The notes: generated from the sequence alone by a model not told the origin. Numbered from the stretch's first letter, positions 1 to 8,067 are shown. The stretch: 60,155 nucleotides of DNA from an uncultured Prevotellaceae bacterium (GCA_902770635.1 CACXTX010000009.1:1-60155), one strand, 5' to 3'. Numbers and translations: made by a program.

Positions 1-459
1 ATTTCATCGGAGAATATCGTCGTCGCAGACGCTACACCCATCGACGATAGCGATGCGATGGATACGATGATCGCTACGGAAGAGACGGAAGAGGCTGACA
101 CCTCGTTGTCCGTTCGCAATAACATCGGGCCGTTGCTCAGGCAGCATTGCGAGGAGCCGCAGCTCTACCTGCAGTACGACCTCACCCTGCAGCAACTGGC
201 CACGCAGATAGGCGTCAACCGCTCGTACCTCAGCAAGCACTTCGCCCTGCAGGGCATCACTTACAACACCTATATCAACAACCTGCGTATCCGCCACTTC
301 GTCAGTCTCTGCCAGGAGCGGGTCGCTGCGCACCAGCCCCTGTCCATTCAGCAGTTGTCCCTTGATAGTGGTTTCCGCAGCTACAGCACGTTCAACGGTG
401 CCTTCAAGCAGGTCATGCATACAACGGCGACGGAATGGCTGCGTCTCCTCGCTGAGTAG
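1..459 (+). CDS. AraC-family regulator, C-terminal fragment (5' end outside window)
   Basis: The reading frame is open from the first base and ends at TAG 457-459, so only the last 152 residues are visible. Two helix-turn-helix segments typical of the AraC/XylS DNA-binding domain can be read: LQQLATQIGVNRSYLSKHF and, further on, DSGFRSYSTFNGAFKQ, the second being the conserved recognition region of the family. An acidic, threonine-rich stretch (EETEEADTS) precedes the domain and looks like a linker. The sensor half is cut off, so it cannot be told whether this is a free one-component regulator or the tail of a membrane-bound hybrid sensor. A terminator-like hairpin follows at 540-573, and the neighbours downstream are secreted proteins. 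The domain call is firm; the signal and targets are unknown. Confidence 0.85.
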   Translation: MSSENIVVADATPIDDSDAMDTMIATEETEEADTSLSVRNNIGPLLRQHCEEPQLYLQYDLTLQQLATQIGVNRSYLSKHFALQGITYNTYINNLRIRHFVSLCQERVAAHQPLSIQQLSLDSGFRSYSTFNGAFKQVMHTTATEWLRLLAE

Positions 460-539
460 CGTTGGAGTAGCGGTTTTGGGGCTGTGATAGCTTCGGAATC
501 GTAAAATCTGCTTCAAAATCGTATAAATTTACCGGTAGG

Positions 540-573
540 TTCCCCTTGATTTTCGTTCTTTCAAGGGGAATTT
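540..573 (+). terminator. Hairpin with 10-bp perfect stem, likely terminator
   Basis: The arms TTCCCCTTGA (540-549) and TCAAGGGGAA (561-570) pair perfectly around an 11-base loop and are followed by TTTATTAT. The position, 80 bp after the AraC stop, fits a terminator. The T run is interrupted, and a promoter core starts only 6 bp beyond the stem, so the hairpin could also act on the next transcript. Confidence 0.55.
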
Positions 574-575
574 AT

Positions 576-583
576 TATATTTG
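576..583 (+). promoter_or_regulatory. Bacteroidota -7 promoter core (TATATTTG)
   Basis: TATATTTG matches the TAnnTTTG core used by the primary sigma factor of Bacteroidota. No clear TTTG is seen 19 bp upstream. It would give the secreted-protein gene at 758 a leader of about 165 bases, in which no ORF is visible. Confidence 0.4.
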
Positions 584-757
584 TGCACCAAAAAGGAGAG
601 ATCCTTCTGCCATTCCTAAATTCCTTGGTTCCTTAGAATAGTAAAAAAAGACTCTTCCTTAGCGGGAATATCGGGAAATTGTTGTAAAAAGGGGTATGGT
701 GTAGTTATAGACAAAAGCTTGAAATATTAACATATTTATTAATCAATTTAAAAATAA

Positions 758-2059
758 ATGCTTATGAAAAAAAGATTTCTTTCAATGTTCGCCCTGCTGC
801 TGATGGCAGCGACGGGCGCAATGGCTGCAGACGGCATCGAATGCTCAGCCAGTGATAAGGGCAAAGTGCTGTGCACCGACGGCAGCATCTATGCCAAGGT
901 GAGCGACGTGCCAACAGGCAAGACGGCTGCTGCCATGATTGTCTACATCGACATGGAGAACAAGAACGGCCTGGCACTTGCGTTGAGCGATGAAGGCTCG
1001 ATGACATGGAGCGATGCCATAACGGCTTGCGAAGGCAAGAGTGCTGTCGCCGGTGGCACATGGGTGCTGCCCAGCAAGGAGCAATGGGAGAAAATGGGAG
1101 CCTTGGAATCCGGCGTTGCCACTGCCACTGCCCTGTGCGACGGCTTCAGCAGCGTCGGTGGAACAAACATGCAGAGCGCAGCTTACTGGTCGAGCACAGC
1201 GAACAGTACCAATGCTAATAAAGCTTACCGTTACTACTTCACCACCGGTTTCTACTGGGAGAATAACGTCAATAAAACAGAGAACAACTATGTCCGTGCC
1301 TGCCTCACGTTCAACATATTGGTCGCTCCTCCCACCTATTCCGTCACCCTGGCCGAGGGCACTGAGGATGCCGGCAAGTGGACCATCAGCCCCGCCAAGG
1401 CTGAAGAGGGCGCAACCGTCACCGTCACGTACAACGGCGAGAAGAAGGTAAAGAGCGTCAAGGCCGTGAAGAAGGCGGCGACCATCCCAGTCACCAGCAT
1501 CACGCTCAACAAGACCGCTACCACCATCTCGGCCGGCAATACCGAGACGCTCAGCGTAACCGCAGTGGCTCCCGACAACGCCACGGACAAAACATACACA
1601 TGGAAGACGAGTAACGCATCGATAGCCACCGTTGACCAAGACGGCAAGGTGACCGCCGTAGCCTTAGGAACTGTCATTATCTATGCCGAGGCTAACGACG
1701 GTAGCGGTGTTAAGGGCAGCTGTACCGTTACGGTAAGCAAAGTCGTCACCATCAACCAGAGCGATTGGGGGGAAAGAGGTCAACGTAGTTTCACAAAAGA
1801 CGGTGTCACCGTCTCAGCAGACATGATTGACCCTGAATTCGGCGAACTCGGGGGCAACATAACAATCTCTACCACCCTCGGTATCTTCTCAAAGATTGTT
1901 GTGACGGCCGAAGAGTGCTATGCTTCCGGCACGGGCTGGAGCGGTAACCATTCATCAATGACCTGGGCGGGCATTCCTGCCTCCACAGTCTCTTTCAGAG
2001 GCGAATTTGAGGGCCGGGGCAGCAACCCAACCACCATCGTCTGCACCATCGTGCCGTAG
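758..2059 (+). CDS. Secreted protein with DUF1566-type lectin-like domain and Ig-like (BIG2) domain
   Basis: A signal peptide opens the protein (hydrophobic core FLSMFALLLMAATGAMA, cut near AMA|AD). Residues about 30-190 form a DUF1566/Fibrobacter-major-type module: GLALALSDEG, then WVLPSKEQW, then AYWSST, ending at YVRACLTF. This module is related to those in the next two genes. Residues about 245-325 are an Ig-like BIG2 repeat (VTSITLNKT...ATVDQDGKVTAVALGT). The last 100 residues are not recognised. The start could equally be the second ATG at 764 (MKKRF). The stretch after YWSST is very rich in Asn and Tyr codons and is the part that differs most between family members. The role is unknown; a surface or secreted binding protein is an inference from the domains. 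Confidence 0.8.
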   Translation: MLMKKRFLSMFALLLMAATGAMAADGIECSASDKGKVLCTDGSIYAKVSDVPTGKTAAAMIVYIDMENKNGLALALSDEGSMTWSDAITACEGKSAVAGGTWVLPSKEQWEKMGALESGVATATALCDGFSSVGGTNMQSAAYWSSTANSTNANKAYRYYFTTGFYWENNVNKTENNYVRACLTFNILVAPPTYSVTLAEGTEDAGKWTISPAKAEEGATVTVTYNGEKKVKSVKAVKKAATIPVTSITLNKTATTISAGNTETLSVTAVAPDNATDKTYTWKTSNASIATVDQDGKVTAVALGTVIIYAEANDGSGVKGSCTVTVSKVVTINQSDWGERGQRSFTKDGVTVSADMIDPEFGELGGNITISTTLGIFSKIVVTAEECYASGTGWSGNHSSMTWAGIPASTVSFRGEFEGRGSNPTTIVCTIVP

Positions 2060-2299
2060 AACTGAACGCTCCCCGCTCGGGCTCACACGGGGACACGCTC
2101 ACAGGGGGACAGACCCCCTGTGAGGTAATGGGCCCAGGGCGAGAACGGGAAAAGGACCACTCGGTGCGCCGAGTGATGGCCACAAGGTCGTTTTCTGACT
2201 ACTCGGTGACAACCCCGGCGACGACGACCTGGGCGACGGCGATTGAAAGAACCGAAGGGACGCAAGAAGAAAAAAGAAACAATTAAAAACAATAAGATT
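2060..2299. other. 240-bp GC-rich spacer with two perfect hairpins
   Basis: No gene is seen here. Hairpin 1: CACAGGGGG (2100-2108) pairs with CCCCCTGTG (2114-2122) around ACAGA. Hairpin 2: CACTCGG (2158-2164) pairs with CCGAGTG (2169-2175) around TGCG. Neither is followed by a T run, so they do not look like simple terminators. The spacer is much more GC-rich than the AT-rich gaps elsewhere in the window, as if it were decayed coding DNA or a structured leader of the next gene. Confidence 0.45.
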
Positions 2300-3226
2300 A
2301 TGAGAAAATTAAATCGATTAACAATGACGCTCGTGGCACTGCTCAGCATGACAACGGGCGCATGGGCGCAGACGGAGAACGAAGTCACCGTCACCCCCGT
2401 CACAGACAAGACCAACCAATGGACCTTCACCATGCCCGCCAACGACGTCGAGCTGCAGGTGGAGTACTACGCCGAGAGCCACCTCTTCCTCAGCAAGGAG
2501 GCACTGGCCGACAAGGATAACATCGTCGTGAAGAACGGCGAGACCACCGTAGCGTTCGACGACAACGGCAAGTCGACCAACACCGTCACCGAGGGCAACA
2601 CCGTCACCGCCACCTACACCGGCAAGAAAGTACTCGGCATGACGGTGAAGAAGGGGGGTATAGTCCTCCTGAGTGCCGCCACGAAGGACGATATCGGCAA
2701 GGTGGTGTGCGCCGCAGGCCACCTGCACGAGGCGAAGACCGCCGTGCCCGACGGCTGCACCGCAGTGGGCATCCTGGGCCAAGTGACGGAGACGGGCCAC
2801 GGACTGATTCTCGCCCTGAAGGACGCAGCGCAGCAGACTTGGAACACCATCAACGGCTGGACATCCGTGAATACTTACGCCGGCACCACGCTGAAAGTGC
2901 TGCCCGACGCTGACGCTCGCGGCACCAACCTGACCAGCTACACCACGCTGGGCGAGATCCCCGTGTCGAACTGGGGCGTGGCGAACTATGGGCCCTATTC
3001 GGGTATCTTCCTAAACCTCGACTCGAATAAGGATTACTCGGATGTCTATTTATATGATAACAATGTGAATGCCTACATCACCGGTGCTGGCGGCACGGCC
3101 TTGTCTGGCAATTATATTACTCTTGATGATGACGGAGGAAGTTATGCTTATGATTTCGATGACTCGAGTTATGGACCAACCGGTTATAGCCACTTGAAAA
3201 ATGTCAGGCCAATCATCGCATTCTAA
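2300..3226 (+). CDS. Secreted protein with DUF1566-like module, paralogue of the next gene
   Basis: The start was placed at ATG 2300 because it gives a clean signal peptide (MRKLNRLTMTLVALLSMTTG, cut near AWA|Q); an in-frame ATG 57 bp upstream would add a lysine-rich tail before it. The mature protein (308 residues with signal) begins with a short repeat module (FTMPANDVELQVEY) that recurs in the next genes. From about residue 120 it carries a module starting ILLSAATKDDIGKVVCAAG and containing GLILALKDA, NTINGW and DARGTNLTSY. This module is nearly the same as residues 386-530 of the following protein, but the tails after VNAY diverge sharply (here ending VRPIIAF). The fold resembles lectin-like DUF1566 proteins. 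Function unknown. Confidence 0.75.
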   Translation: MRKLNRLTMTLVALLSMTTGAWAQTENEVTVTPVTDKTNQWTFTMPANDVELQVEYYAESHLFLSKEALADKDNIVVKNGETTVAFDDNGKSTNTVTEGNTVTATYTGKKVLGMTVKKGGIVLLSAATKDDIGKVVCAAGHLHEAKTAVPDGCTAVGILGQVTETGHGLILALKDAAQQTWNTINGWTSVNTYAGTTLKVLPDADARGTNLTSYTTLGEIPVSNWGVANYGPYSGIFLNLDSNKDYSDVYLYDNNVNAYITGAGGTALSGNYITLDDDGGSYAYDFDDSSYGPTGYSHLKNVRPIIAF

Positions 3227-3283
3227 CCCCCTCTCGCGCGTATATAATATAGAAGGTATAAACAACATAAAGAAATACAATAT
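3227..3283 (+). repeat. Duplicated intergenic leader, copy 1
   Basis: The segment beginning CTCTCGCGCGTATAT and running through GTATAAACAACATAAAGA is found again almost unchanged at 5003-5047. Both copies follow the stop codon of a paralogous gene and precede the start of the next, so the duplicated unit was gene plus leader, not the gene alone. Confidence 0.8.
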
Positions 3284-5002
3284 ATGAAAAATTCGATTAA
3301 GAGAGAGCAAAGTCAAGCTTGCTTGAACTTTGCCGAACGGAAGAATTTTCGGCTGAAAGCCAAACATAAGATATTAATGACGCTCGCGCTGCTACTCACG
3401 GCAGTCACGGGCGCGTGGGCGCAGACCGAAACGCTGCTGACCACCATTACGGCAACAGCCAAAGAGCAAGCCAGCTACAGCACGGCGAATGTGGCAACCG
3501 TTTCATTCAGTTATACTGCAGGAGGGAGCTCAGCATACCTTGCTAACTGGGGATGGTGGGGATACGGATGGATAGCAACCGTCACCGCTGCCGAAGGATA
3601 TACCATCACCAAATGTATATTCTATGACGACGCCGATCGTACAGCTACAGACAGCGAAGCTCCCTTTGTAGTAGAAACCACAGAAGAGGATAAGACGCCG
3701 AGAATAAATGGCACACCCATTGATGGTGGCAATATGCAGAGTAAGGGTATAAAAAAGATTGAGGTCTATGGCTACAAGTCCGAGCCCGCCATCGACGTGA
3801 AGTGGGACCCTGCAACCAAGACCGGCACCTTCGAGATGCCCGCCTACGACGTGGAGATAGCTCCCATCTACGCTCCTGTGGCTCAGTGGGCCGAAGTCGA
3901 GACTGTGAAGCAGCTGCCCGCCGCCATTGAGGGAATCTACGCCGAGAGCACCGATGCTATCGTCAAGGCCGGTACCGTAGCCTTCGCCGGAACGAGCACC
4001 GAGGTCAAGCAGGGCACAGTGATGTACGCCGTCACCAGCACCAACGAGGCCCCCGCACTCACCGCATTCAGCGCCGACGTGCCCACAGCCAAGGAGATTA
4101 AGACCGCTGGCGACGTCTATGTATGGTACTACATCAAGGGCGCCGACACCCCCACGGGCCAGGAGGCCACTGCCGAGAACACCTTCAACGACTCGGAAAT
4201 CTGCCCTGAACCCATCACGGTCACCGTGCTCAGCAACAAGTTCGACATCCAGTTCAAGGCCGCCAACGCCAACACCATCGAGGCCGGCAAGGCTACCGTG
4301 AAGGTCGGCGACGAGGCTGCCGAGGTGAAGGAAGGCAAACTGACCGGCGTGAAGATGAACTCGAAGGTTACCGTCACCGCCAAGGATGGCTACAAGTTCC
4401 GCAAGGTGGAGGCCAAGAAGCATGAGGAGGTCACCTATATACTGCTCTCTGCCGCAACCGCTGAGGACATCGGCAAGGTGGTATGCGCCGCAGGTCATCT
4501 GCACACGGCGAAGACCGCCGTGCCCAGCGGCTGCACCGCAGTGGGCATCCTGGGTAAGGTGACATCAACCGGTCACGGCCTGATTCTCGCACTGAAGGAC
4601 GCAAAGGACCAGAACTGGAACACCATCAACGGCTGGGAGTCCAAGACCACTTACGCCGGCACCACGCTGAAACTGCTGCCTGATGATGACGCCCGCGGCA
4701 CCAACCTGACAAGCTACACCGCGCTGGGCGAGACCACCGTATCGAACTGGGCAGTGGCGCAGAAGAGCGACTATGTGCCGATATTCGTGAACCTCGGCTC
4801 GACGACTGGTGACAGTGAAGGCAAGACTTACGACGGCAATGTGAATGCCTATTTCACAGGCGTCGGCGGTACGGAAAGATCTAACAGCTATTGGTCTACT
4901 ACGGAGTCCGATGCCAGCCACGCATGGTACTTCGGCGGTGGTTGTTGGGACGCCAGCAATAAGTCGGGTAGCTTTAGTGTCTGGCCAGTGCTCGGCTTCT
5001 GA
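3284..5002 (+). CDS. Large secreted protein with repeat modules and C-terminal DUF1566-like module
   Basis: A 572-residue protein. The hydrophobic signal segment ([17 protein letters not shown]) sits unusually far in, because the first 26 codons contain a palindromic repeat encoding REQSQACLNFAERK. The neighbouring gene at 5048 has the same signal segment ([11 protein letters not shown]) preceded by only four codons. The central part holds a TFEMPAYDVEIAPIY module and an Ig-like stretch, followed by VKVGDEAAEVKEGK and KDGYKFRKVEAKK. The C-terminal 185 residues repeat the module of the previous gene and finish with SYWSTTESDASHAW...FSVWPVLGF, a recognisable DUF1566/Fib_succ_major ending. No catalytic motif is seen. 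It is probably exported; the binding partner is unknown. Confidence 0.75.
   Translation: MKNSIKREQSQACLNFAERKNFRLKAKHKILMTLALLLTAVTGAWAQTETLLTTITATAKEQASYSTANVATVSFSYTAGGSSAYLANWGWWGYGWIATVTAAEGYTITKCIFYDDADRTATDSEAPFVVETTEEDKTPRINGTPIDGGNMQSKGIKKIEVYGYKSEPAIDVKWDPATKTGTFEMPAYDVEIAPIYAPVAQWAEVETVKQLPAAIEGIYAESTDAIVKAGTVAFAGTSTEVKQGTVMYAVTSTNEAPALTAFSADVPTAKEIKTAGDVYVWYYIKGADTPTGQEATAENTFNDSEICPEPITVTVLSNKFDIQFKAANANTIEAGKATVKVGDEAAEVKEGKLTGVKMNSKVTVTAKDGYKFRKVEAKKHEEVTYILLSAATAEDIGKVVCAAGHLHTAKTAVPSGCTAVGILGKVTSTGHGLILALKDAKDQNWNTINGWESKTTYAGTTLKLLPDDDARGTNLTSYTALGETTVSNWAVAQKSDYVPIFVNLGSTTGDSEGKTYDGNVNAYFTGVGGTERSNSYWSTTESDASHAWYFGGGCWDASNKSGSFSVWPVLGF
3296..3361. repeat. Palindromic repeat forming the 5' end of a coding region
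   Basis: CAAAGTCAAGC (3308-3318) pairs with GCTTGAACTTTG (3321-3332) with one bulged base, and CCGAACGGAAG follows. The same layout, with an AAGCTTGCTT centre followed by CGAAC, occurs between genes at 48999-49040. Compared with the paralogous start at 5048, this adds 22 codons in frame. Confidence 0.7.
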
Positions 5003-5047
5003 CCCTCTCTCGCGCGTATATTATAAAAGTATAAACAACATAAAGAT
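5003..5047 (+). repeat. Duplicated intergenic leader, copy 2
   Basis: Shares CTCTCGCGCGTATAT and GTATAAACAACATAAAGA with 3227-3283. It leads directly into the ubiquitin-domain gene, so that gene appears to have inherited the leader and signal-peptide coding region of its neighbour. Confidence 0.8.
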
Positions 5048-6367
5048 ATGAACAATATGAAACATAAGATATTAATGACGCTCGCACTGCTTATGCTGTC
5101 CGTAAGCATGAGTGCCATGCAGATATTCGTGAAGACGCTGACGGGTAAGACCATCACGCTCGACGTTGAATCTACCTACACCATCTTGAATGTGAAAGGA
5201 ATGATCAAGGACAAAGAGTCGATACCAACCGACAAGCAGAGACTCATCTTCGCCGGCAAGGAGCTTGAAGACTCGAAGACACTGGACGACTACAACATCC
5301 AGAAGGAATCGACCCTCCATCTAATTGTAAAAACCGACGCCGGTCCCACAGTGACCATCAACGACACCAAGACCGAGGCTTCGTTCGAAATGCCAACCAG
5401 CGACGTGACCGTTGACTACGAGCTGGTGCGCGACATGAGCGTGAAGATGCAGGCACAAGTGGGCGACGACCCCGACAAGCAGCCCCGCTACCGCGTGAAG
5501 AAGAACGAGCAGACCGGTAAGTACGAACCCGCAGAAATGGATTACGAACAGGTGATGGCACTCTTCAGCGTCAAAGACCTGATAGAGAATACCACGCTCG
5601 ATAAGCAGAACTACCTCGTCAGCATCTACGCCATCGACGCTGAAGGAAAGCCCACCGGCAACGCCATGGACTTCACCAACTTCACCTTCACCCCCGGACG
5701 CTACTGCGTGACAGCCAGAGCCAACACACTGCTCGAAGAGCCAGTGCCCTACGAGGGCACCACGGCACCCTCCAACATCTTCGAGCTCTACCAGGGCTAC
5801 CAGGTGGTCATCCCAGCCGGCGAGTACGCCACCTACTATAAGGACGAGGCAGTGAGACTGGATGAGAAGGACAAGAACGACATCGAACTCTGCACCATCA
5901 CTGCTGTAGAGGACGGAAAGGCTGTGCTCAGCGACAACTTCGACGCCATGACGGCGAACACACCGTTCCTGCTGAAGAACACAACCACCGAGGAGAAGAC
6001 CATCCTGCTCATCCCATGCAACGAGCCTAACCTGGCCGTAACGGTTGCCAAGGAGTTCAAGGGCACCGAAGGCCCATGCGAAATCTCTGAAGCCCTGATG
6101 GCTACCGGCGACTTCTACGTATGCAACGGCAAGGAGTTCATCAAGGTTCGCGGCGCTGGCACACTGGCTGCCAACAAGGCATACCTCTTTGTCTTCCGTC
6201 GTAGCATCGGCGGCGAAGGCGAAGGAACCACCAGCATCGATAACGTTAACCCTAACCTTAACGATAACGAGGCTACATGGTACGACCTGAACGGACGACG
6301 CCTGCAGGGCAAGCCTAGCCAGAAGGGACTGTATATTAAGAATGGACGTAAAGTCGTGGTACACTAA
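5048..6367 (+). CDS. Secreted protein with an N-terminal eukaryote-like ubiquitin domain
   Basis: Residues 1-23 are a signal peptide ending SMSA. The next residue begins [15 protein letters not shown], so the predicted mature N-terminus is ubiquitin Met1. By hand alignment residues 24-99 (5117-5344) match 55 of 76 human ubiquitin positions, 54 of them in the first 70, with no gaps. Leu8, Ile44, His68 and lysines 6, 11, 27, 33, 48 and 63 are kept; Lys29 is Met. The tail is VKTDAG in place of LRLRGG, so the Gly-Gly needed for E1 activation is absent. [15 protein letters not shown] repeat module follows, then about 250 residues of a Prevotella-type secreted region ([22 protein letters not shown]), and a C-terminal segment YDLNGRRL...[13 protein letters not shown] resembling a type IX sorting tail. 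Bacteroides fragilis secretes a ubiquitin homologue (BfUbb) that antagonises related strains; a similar or host-directed role here is inference. Confidence 0.92.
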   Translation: MNNMKHKILMTLALLMLSVSMSAMQIFVKTLTGKTITLDVESTYTILNVKGMIKDKESIPTDKQRLIFAGKELEDSKTLDDYNIQKESTLHLIVKTDAGPTVTINDTKTEASFEMPTSDVTVDYELVRDMSVKMQAQVGDDPDKQPRYRVKKNEQTGKYEPAEMDYEQVMALFSVKDLIENTTLDKQNYLVSIYAIDAEGKPTGNAMDFTNFTFTPGRYCVTARANTLLEEPVPYEGTTAPSNIFELYQGYQVVIPAGEYATYYKDEAVRLDEKDKNDIELCTITAVEDGKAVLSDNFDAMTANTPFLLKNTTTEEKTILLIPCNEPNLAVTVAKEFKGTEGPCEISEALMATGDFYVCNGKEFIKVRGAGTLAANKAYLFVFRRSIGGEGEGTTSIDNVNPNLNDNEATWYDLNGRRLQGKPSQKGLYIKNGRKVVVH

Positions 6368-6388
6368 AGATTAAATATTAAAGATTAA

Positions 6389-7535
6389 ATGAATATGAAA
6401 AAGATATTTTCGATATTAGCACTGGCTCTCGCGGCAATGACCGCGAGCGCCAAAGTGGCAGAAAGCTACAAGCTGACTGTAGGCAAGAGTGAGAAAGGAA
6501 CCGTCATGTTCCTGGTGAACGGCTCGGAAGTGGATGCCGCTGCCGAGGGCACTACCGTGACCATGGAGATTACGCCCGAGGGCGGATACGTGGTTAAGGA
6601 AGTGACCAACTCGCTATATACTGACTGGAACAGCGCACGCGCCGCATCGACCAAACGTAACTTACGACATCGAGATTCCAACGCCCGCCGAGGACAAGAA
6701 GGACGAGGAGAAAGAGGTGACCGACGTGAAGATGGACATGCAGCCGGCAGAGGGCGAGGCACCCACGACCGACCCCACGACGGGCATCACTACCATCCCC
6801 GTTGACATCACCGGCGTAGAGGTGCCCCAGACGGCTCCACAGGAAATCGTCATCGAGGTGGCTGCTTCCACACAGGTGGGCAACAACGTATTCGTAGTAC
6901 GCGAAATCAAGGCCGACGCCTTCAAGACTAACGACGAAAACGTGAAGGTGACAAAGGTCATACTGCCCGACACCGAAGCGCCACTGACCGTGGAGGCCGG
7001 CGCCATGAAGCCCAACGGCGCACCCATTGACGTGCAGACACCGCTGGCACTGCTGGACGACTACGCACTGATGAACACCATGAAGGAGAACTACGAGGCT
7101 AACAAGGTGACTGCCAAGGCTACCGCACCAGATCGCTTCTTTACCTTCTCAAGCGGCGTCGATGTCTTAGTGCCCGAGGGAGTAACCGTATATCGCGCAT
7201 TCAACGAAAACGGCAACATCCGCATCCTACCCATCGAAGAGGCTAACCAGTCGAAGATTATCAAGGCCAACAACGGCGTACTGCTCTCATGCAACGAGAT
7301 GAAGGGCGGAAAGGCCTACGAATTCGTGGCTAACCCCAGCGGTCCCAAGAGCGGCACAAAGCCTGCCACCACCGACGCCAAGAGCTACGAGGGCAACAGC
7401 ATGGTGCCCGTCATCGAGGCTAAGAACTATGCTACCGGACAGTACCTGATTATGAAGGGCAACCAGTTCCACACCATCTCTGCCAACGGCAAGGTGCCCG
7501 CCTGCAAGGCTGTGTTCGATATCAATAAACAATAA
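6389..7535 (+). pseudogene. Secreted protein gene interrupted by a frameshift
   Basis: The first part reads MNMKKIFSILALALAAMTAS, a signal peptide, and continues in frame to about 6650 (NSLYTDWNSARAAS). Coding potential then moves to the next frame, where VTYDIEIPTPAEDKK can be read back to about 6651, and runs without a stop to 7535 (ending CKAVFDINKQ). The total length is one base more than a multiple of three, consistent with a single inserted base near 6645-6660. An intact product would have about 381 residues. The C-terminal half (GQYLIMKGNQFHTI) resembles the ends of other secreted proteins here, and the middle (VFVVREIKADAF) looks like a leucine-rich-repeat cap. A sequencing error is possible. 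Function unknown. Confidence 0.65.
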
Positions 7536-7561
7536 CCAATAACCAATAAATGATAAACGTT

Positions 7562-7851
7562 ATGAAAAAGATATATAGCAAGCTAATAGCAGTGCTGGCA
7601 GTGGTGGCAATGACCACGATGTTCAGCTCCTGCGACAAATTTGGCAACACGGATGGACCAGCCTTGACGAGAGCGTAGTCAAGGTGGACGCCCGTAGCGG
7701 ACTGGTGACGCCCGTGGCTCCCGGTACGGCGATGGTGAAGGCTTATACCGACACCAAAACCGTGCGCCAGGGTGACTACGTCGTCATCACCGTCATAGGT
7801 AAGAGCCTCAGCGTCATCGGCGATGCACTCGACCAGTCGCTGGCTGACTAA
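7562..7851 (+). pseudogene. Remnant of a lipoprotein with an Ig-like domain
   Basis: The 5' end encodes a lipoprotein signal (MKKIYSKLIAVLAVVAM, then MFSSCDK with the lipid Cys) but reaches a stop at about 7678. A different frame downstream encodes SLDESVVKVDARSGLVT, VAPGTAMVKAYTDTKT and VIGKSLSVIGDALD up to TAA 7849-7851, which is the second half of a BIG2-like Ig domain. The two pieces do not share a frame (290 bp in total), and the first half of the Ig domain is missing, so a deletion is more likely than a single-base error. It is the last member of the secreted-protein run and is followed by a strong terminator. Confidence 0.6.
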
Positions 7852-7856
7852 GAAAG

Positions 7857-7940
7857 GATACCAATTTACGCACTATACACGTTAACCCGAGTTAAGTGTA
7901 ACTCTCATAAGCTTCAAAAGGTTAATAATAAATTGGTATC
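7857..7940. repeat. 11-bp perfect inverted repeat around a 62-bp insert
   Basis: GATACCAATTT (7857-7867) is repeated inverted as AAATTGGTATC (7930-7940). Inside lies a smaller imperfect stem (ACACGTTAAC with GTTAAGTGT). The block sits between the last stop codon of the secreted-protein run and its terminator, so it would be a structured 3' untranslated region. Confidence 0.45.
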
Positions 7941-7941
7941 G

Positions 7942-7976
7942 CCTCCCTGCACAGTGAAGTGCGGGGAGGTTTTTTT
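7942..7976 (+). terminator. Strong intrinsic terminator
   Basis: CCTCCCTGCAC (7942-7952) pairs with GTGCGGGGAGG (7959-7969) with one G-U pair, a six-base loop, and seven T residues at 7970-7976. It closes the secreted-protein region. Confidence 0.9.
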
Positions 7977-8036
7977 GAAGCAAAAAGGACACAAGGGGTC
8001 TGTGTGTCATTATCGACTAATTTTCTGAATGGAAAA

Positions 8037-8067
8037 TTTGCAGTAATAGAAAAAAGTCGTATCTTTG
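8037..8067 (+). promoter_or_regulatory. Full Bacteroidota promoter for the partner-switching operon
   Basis: TTTG (8037-8040), a 19-bp spacer, then TATCTTTG (8060-8067) is an exact match to the -33/-7 consensus of Bacteroidota. The start of transcription would be near 8074, about 40 bases before ATG 8113. This also argues against any start codon upstream of 8074. Confidence 0.8.

Noticed and set aside
845-1639. Long open frame on the minus strand opposite the first secreted protein
   Set aside because: It has no sensible domain content or start signal, and the plus-strand frame has a signal peptide and known domains. Similar antisense frames opposite other GC-rich genes were dropped for the same reason.
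758-5002. Possible diversity-generating retroelement with these lectin-like genes as targets
   Set aside because: The Asn/Tyr-rich variable ends and the S23/Avd-like four-helix proteins are suggestive, but no reverse transcriptase or template repeat is present in the window, and the S23 genes are 45 kb away.
5117-5344. Ubiquitin domain as a conjugating modifier or eukaryotic contamination
   Set aside because: The tail is TDAG in place of RLRGG, so conjugation is not possible; the domain is in one frame with a bacterial signal peptide and Prevotella-type modules, with no introns, so contamination is unlikely.
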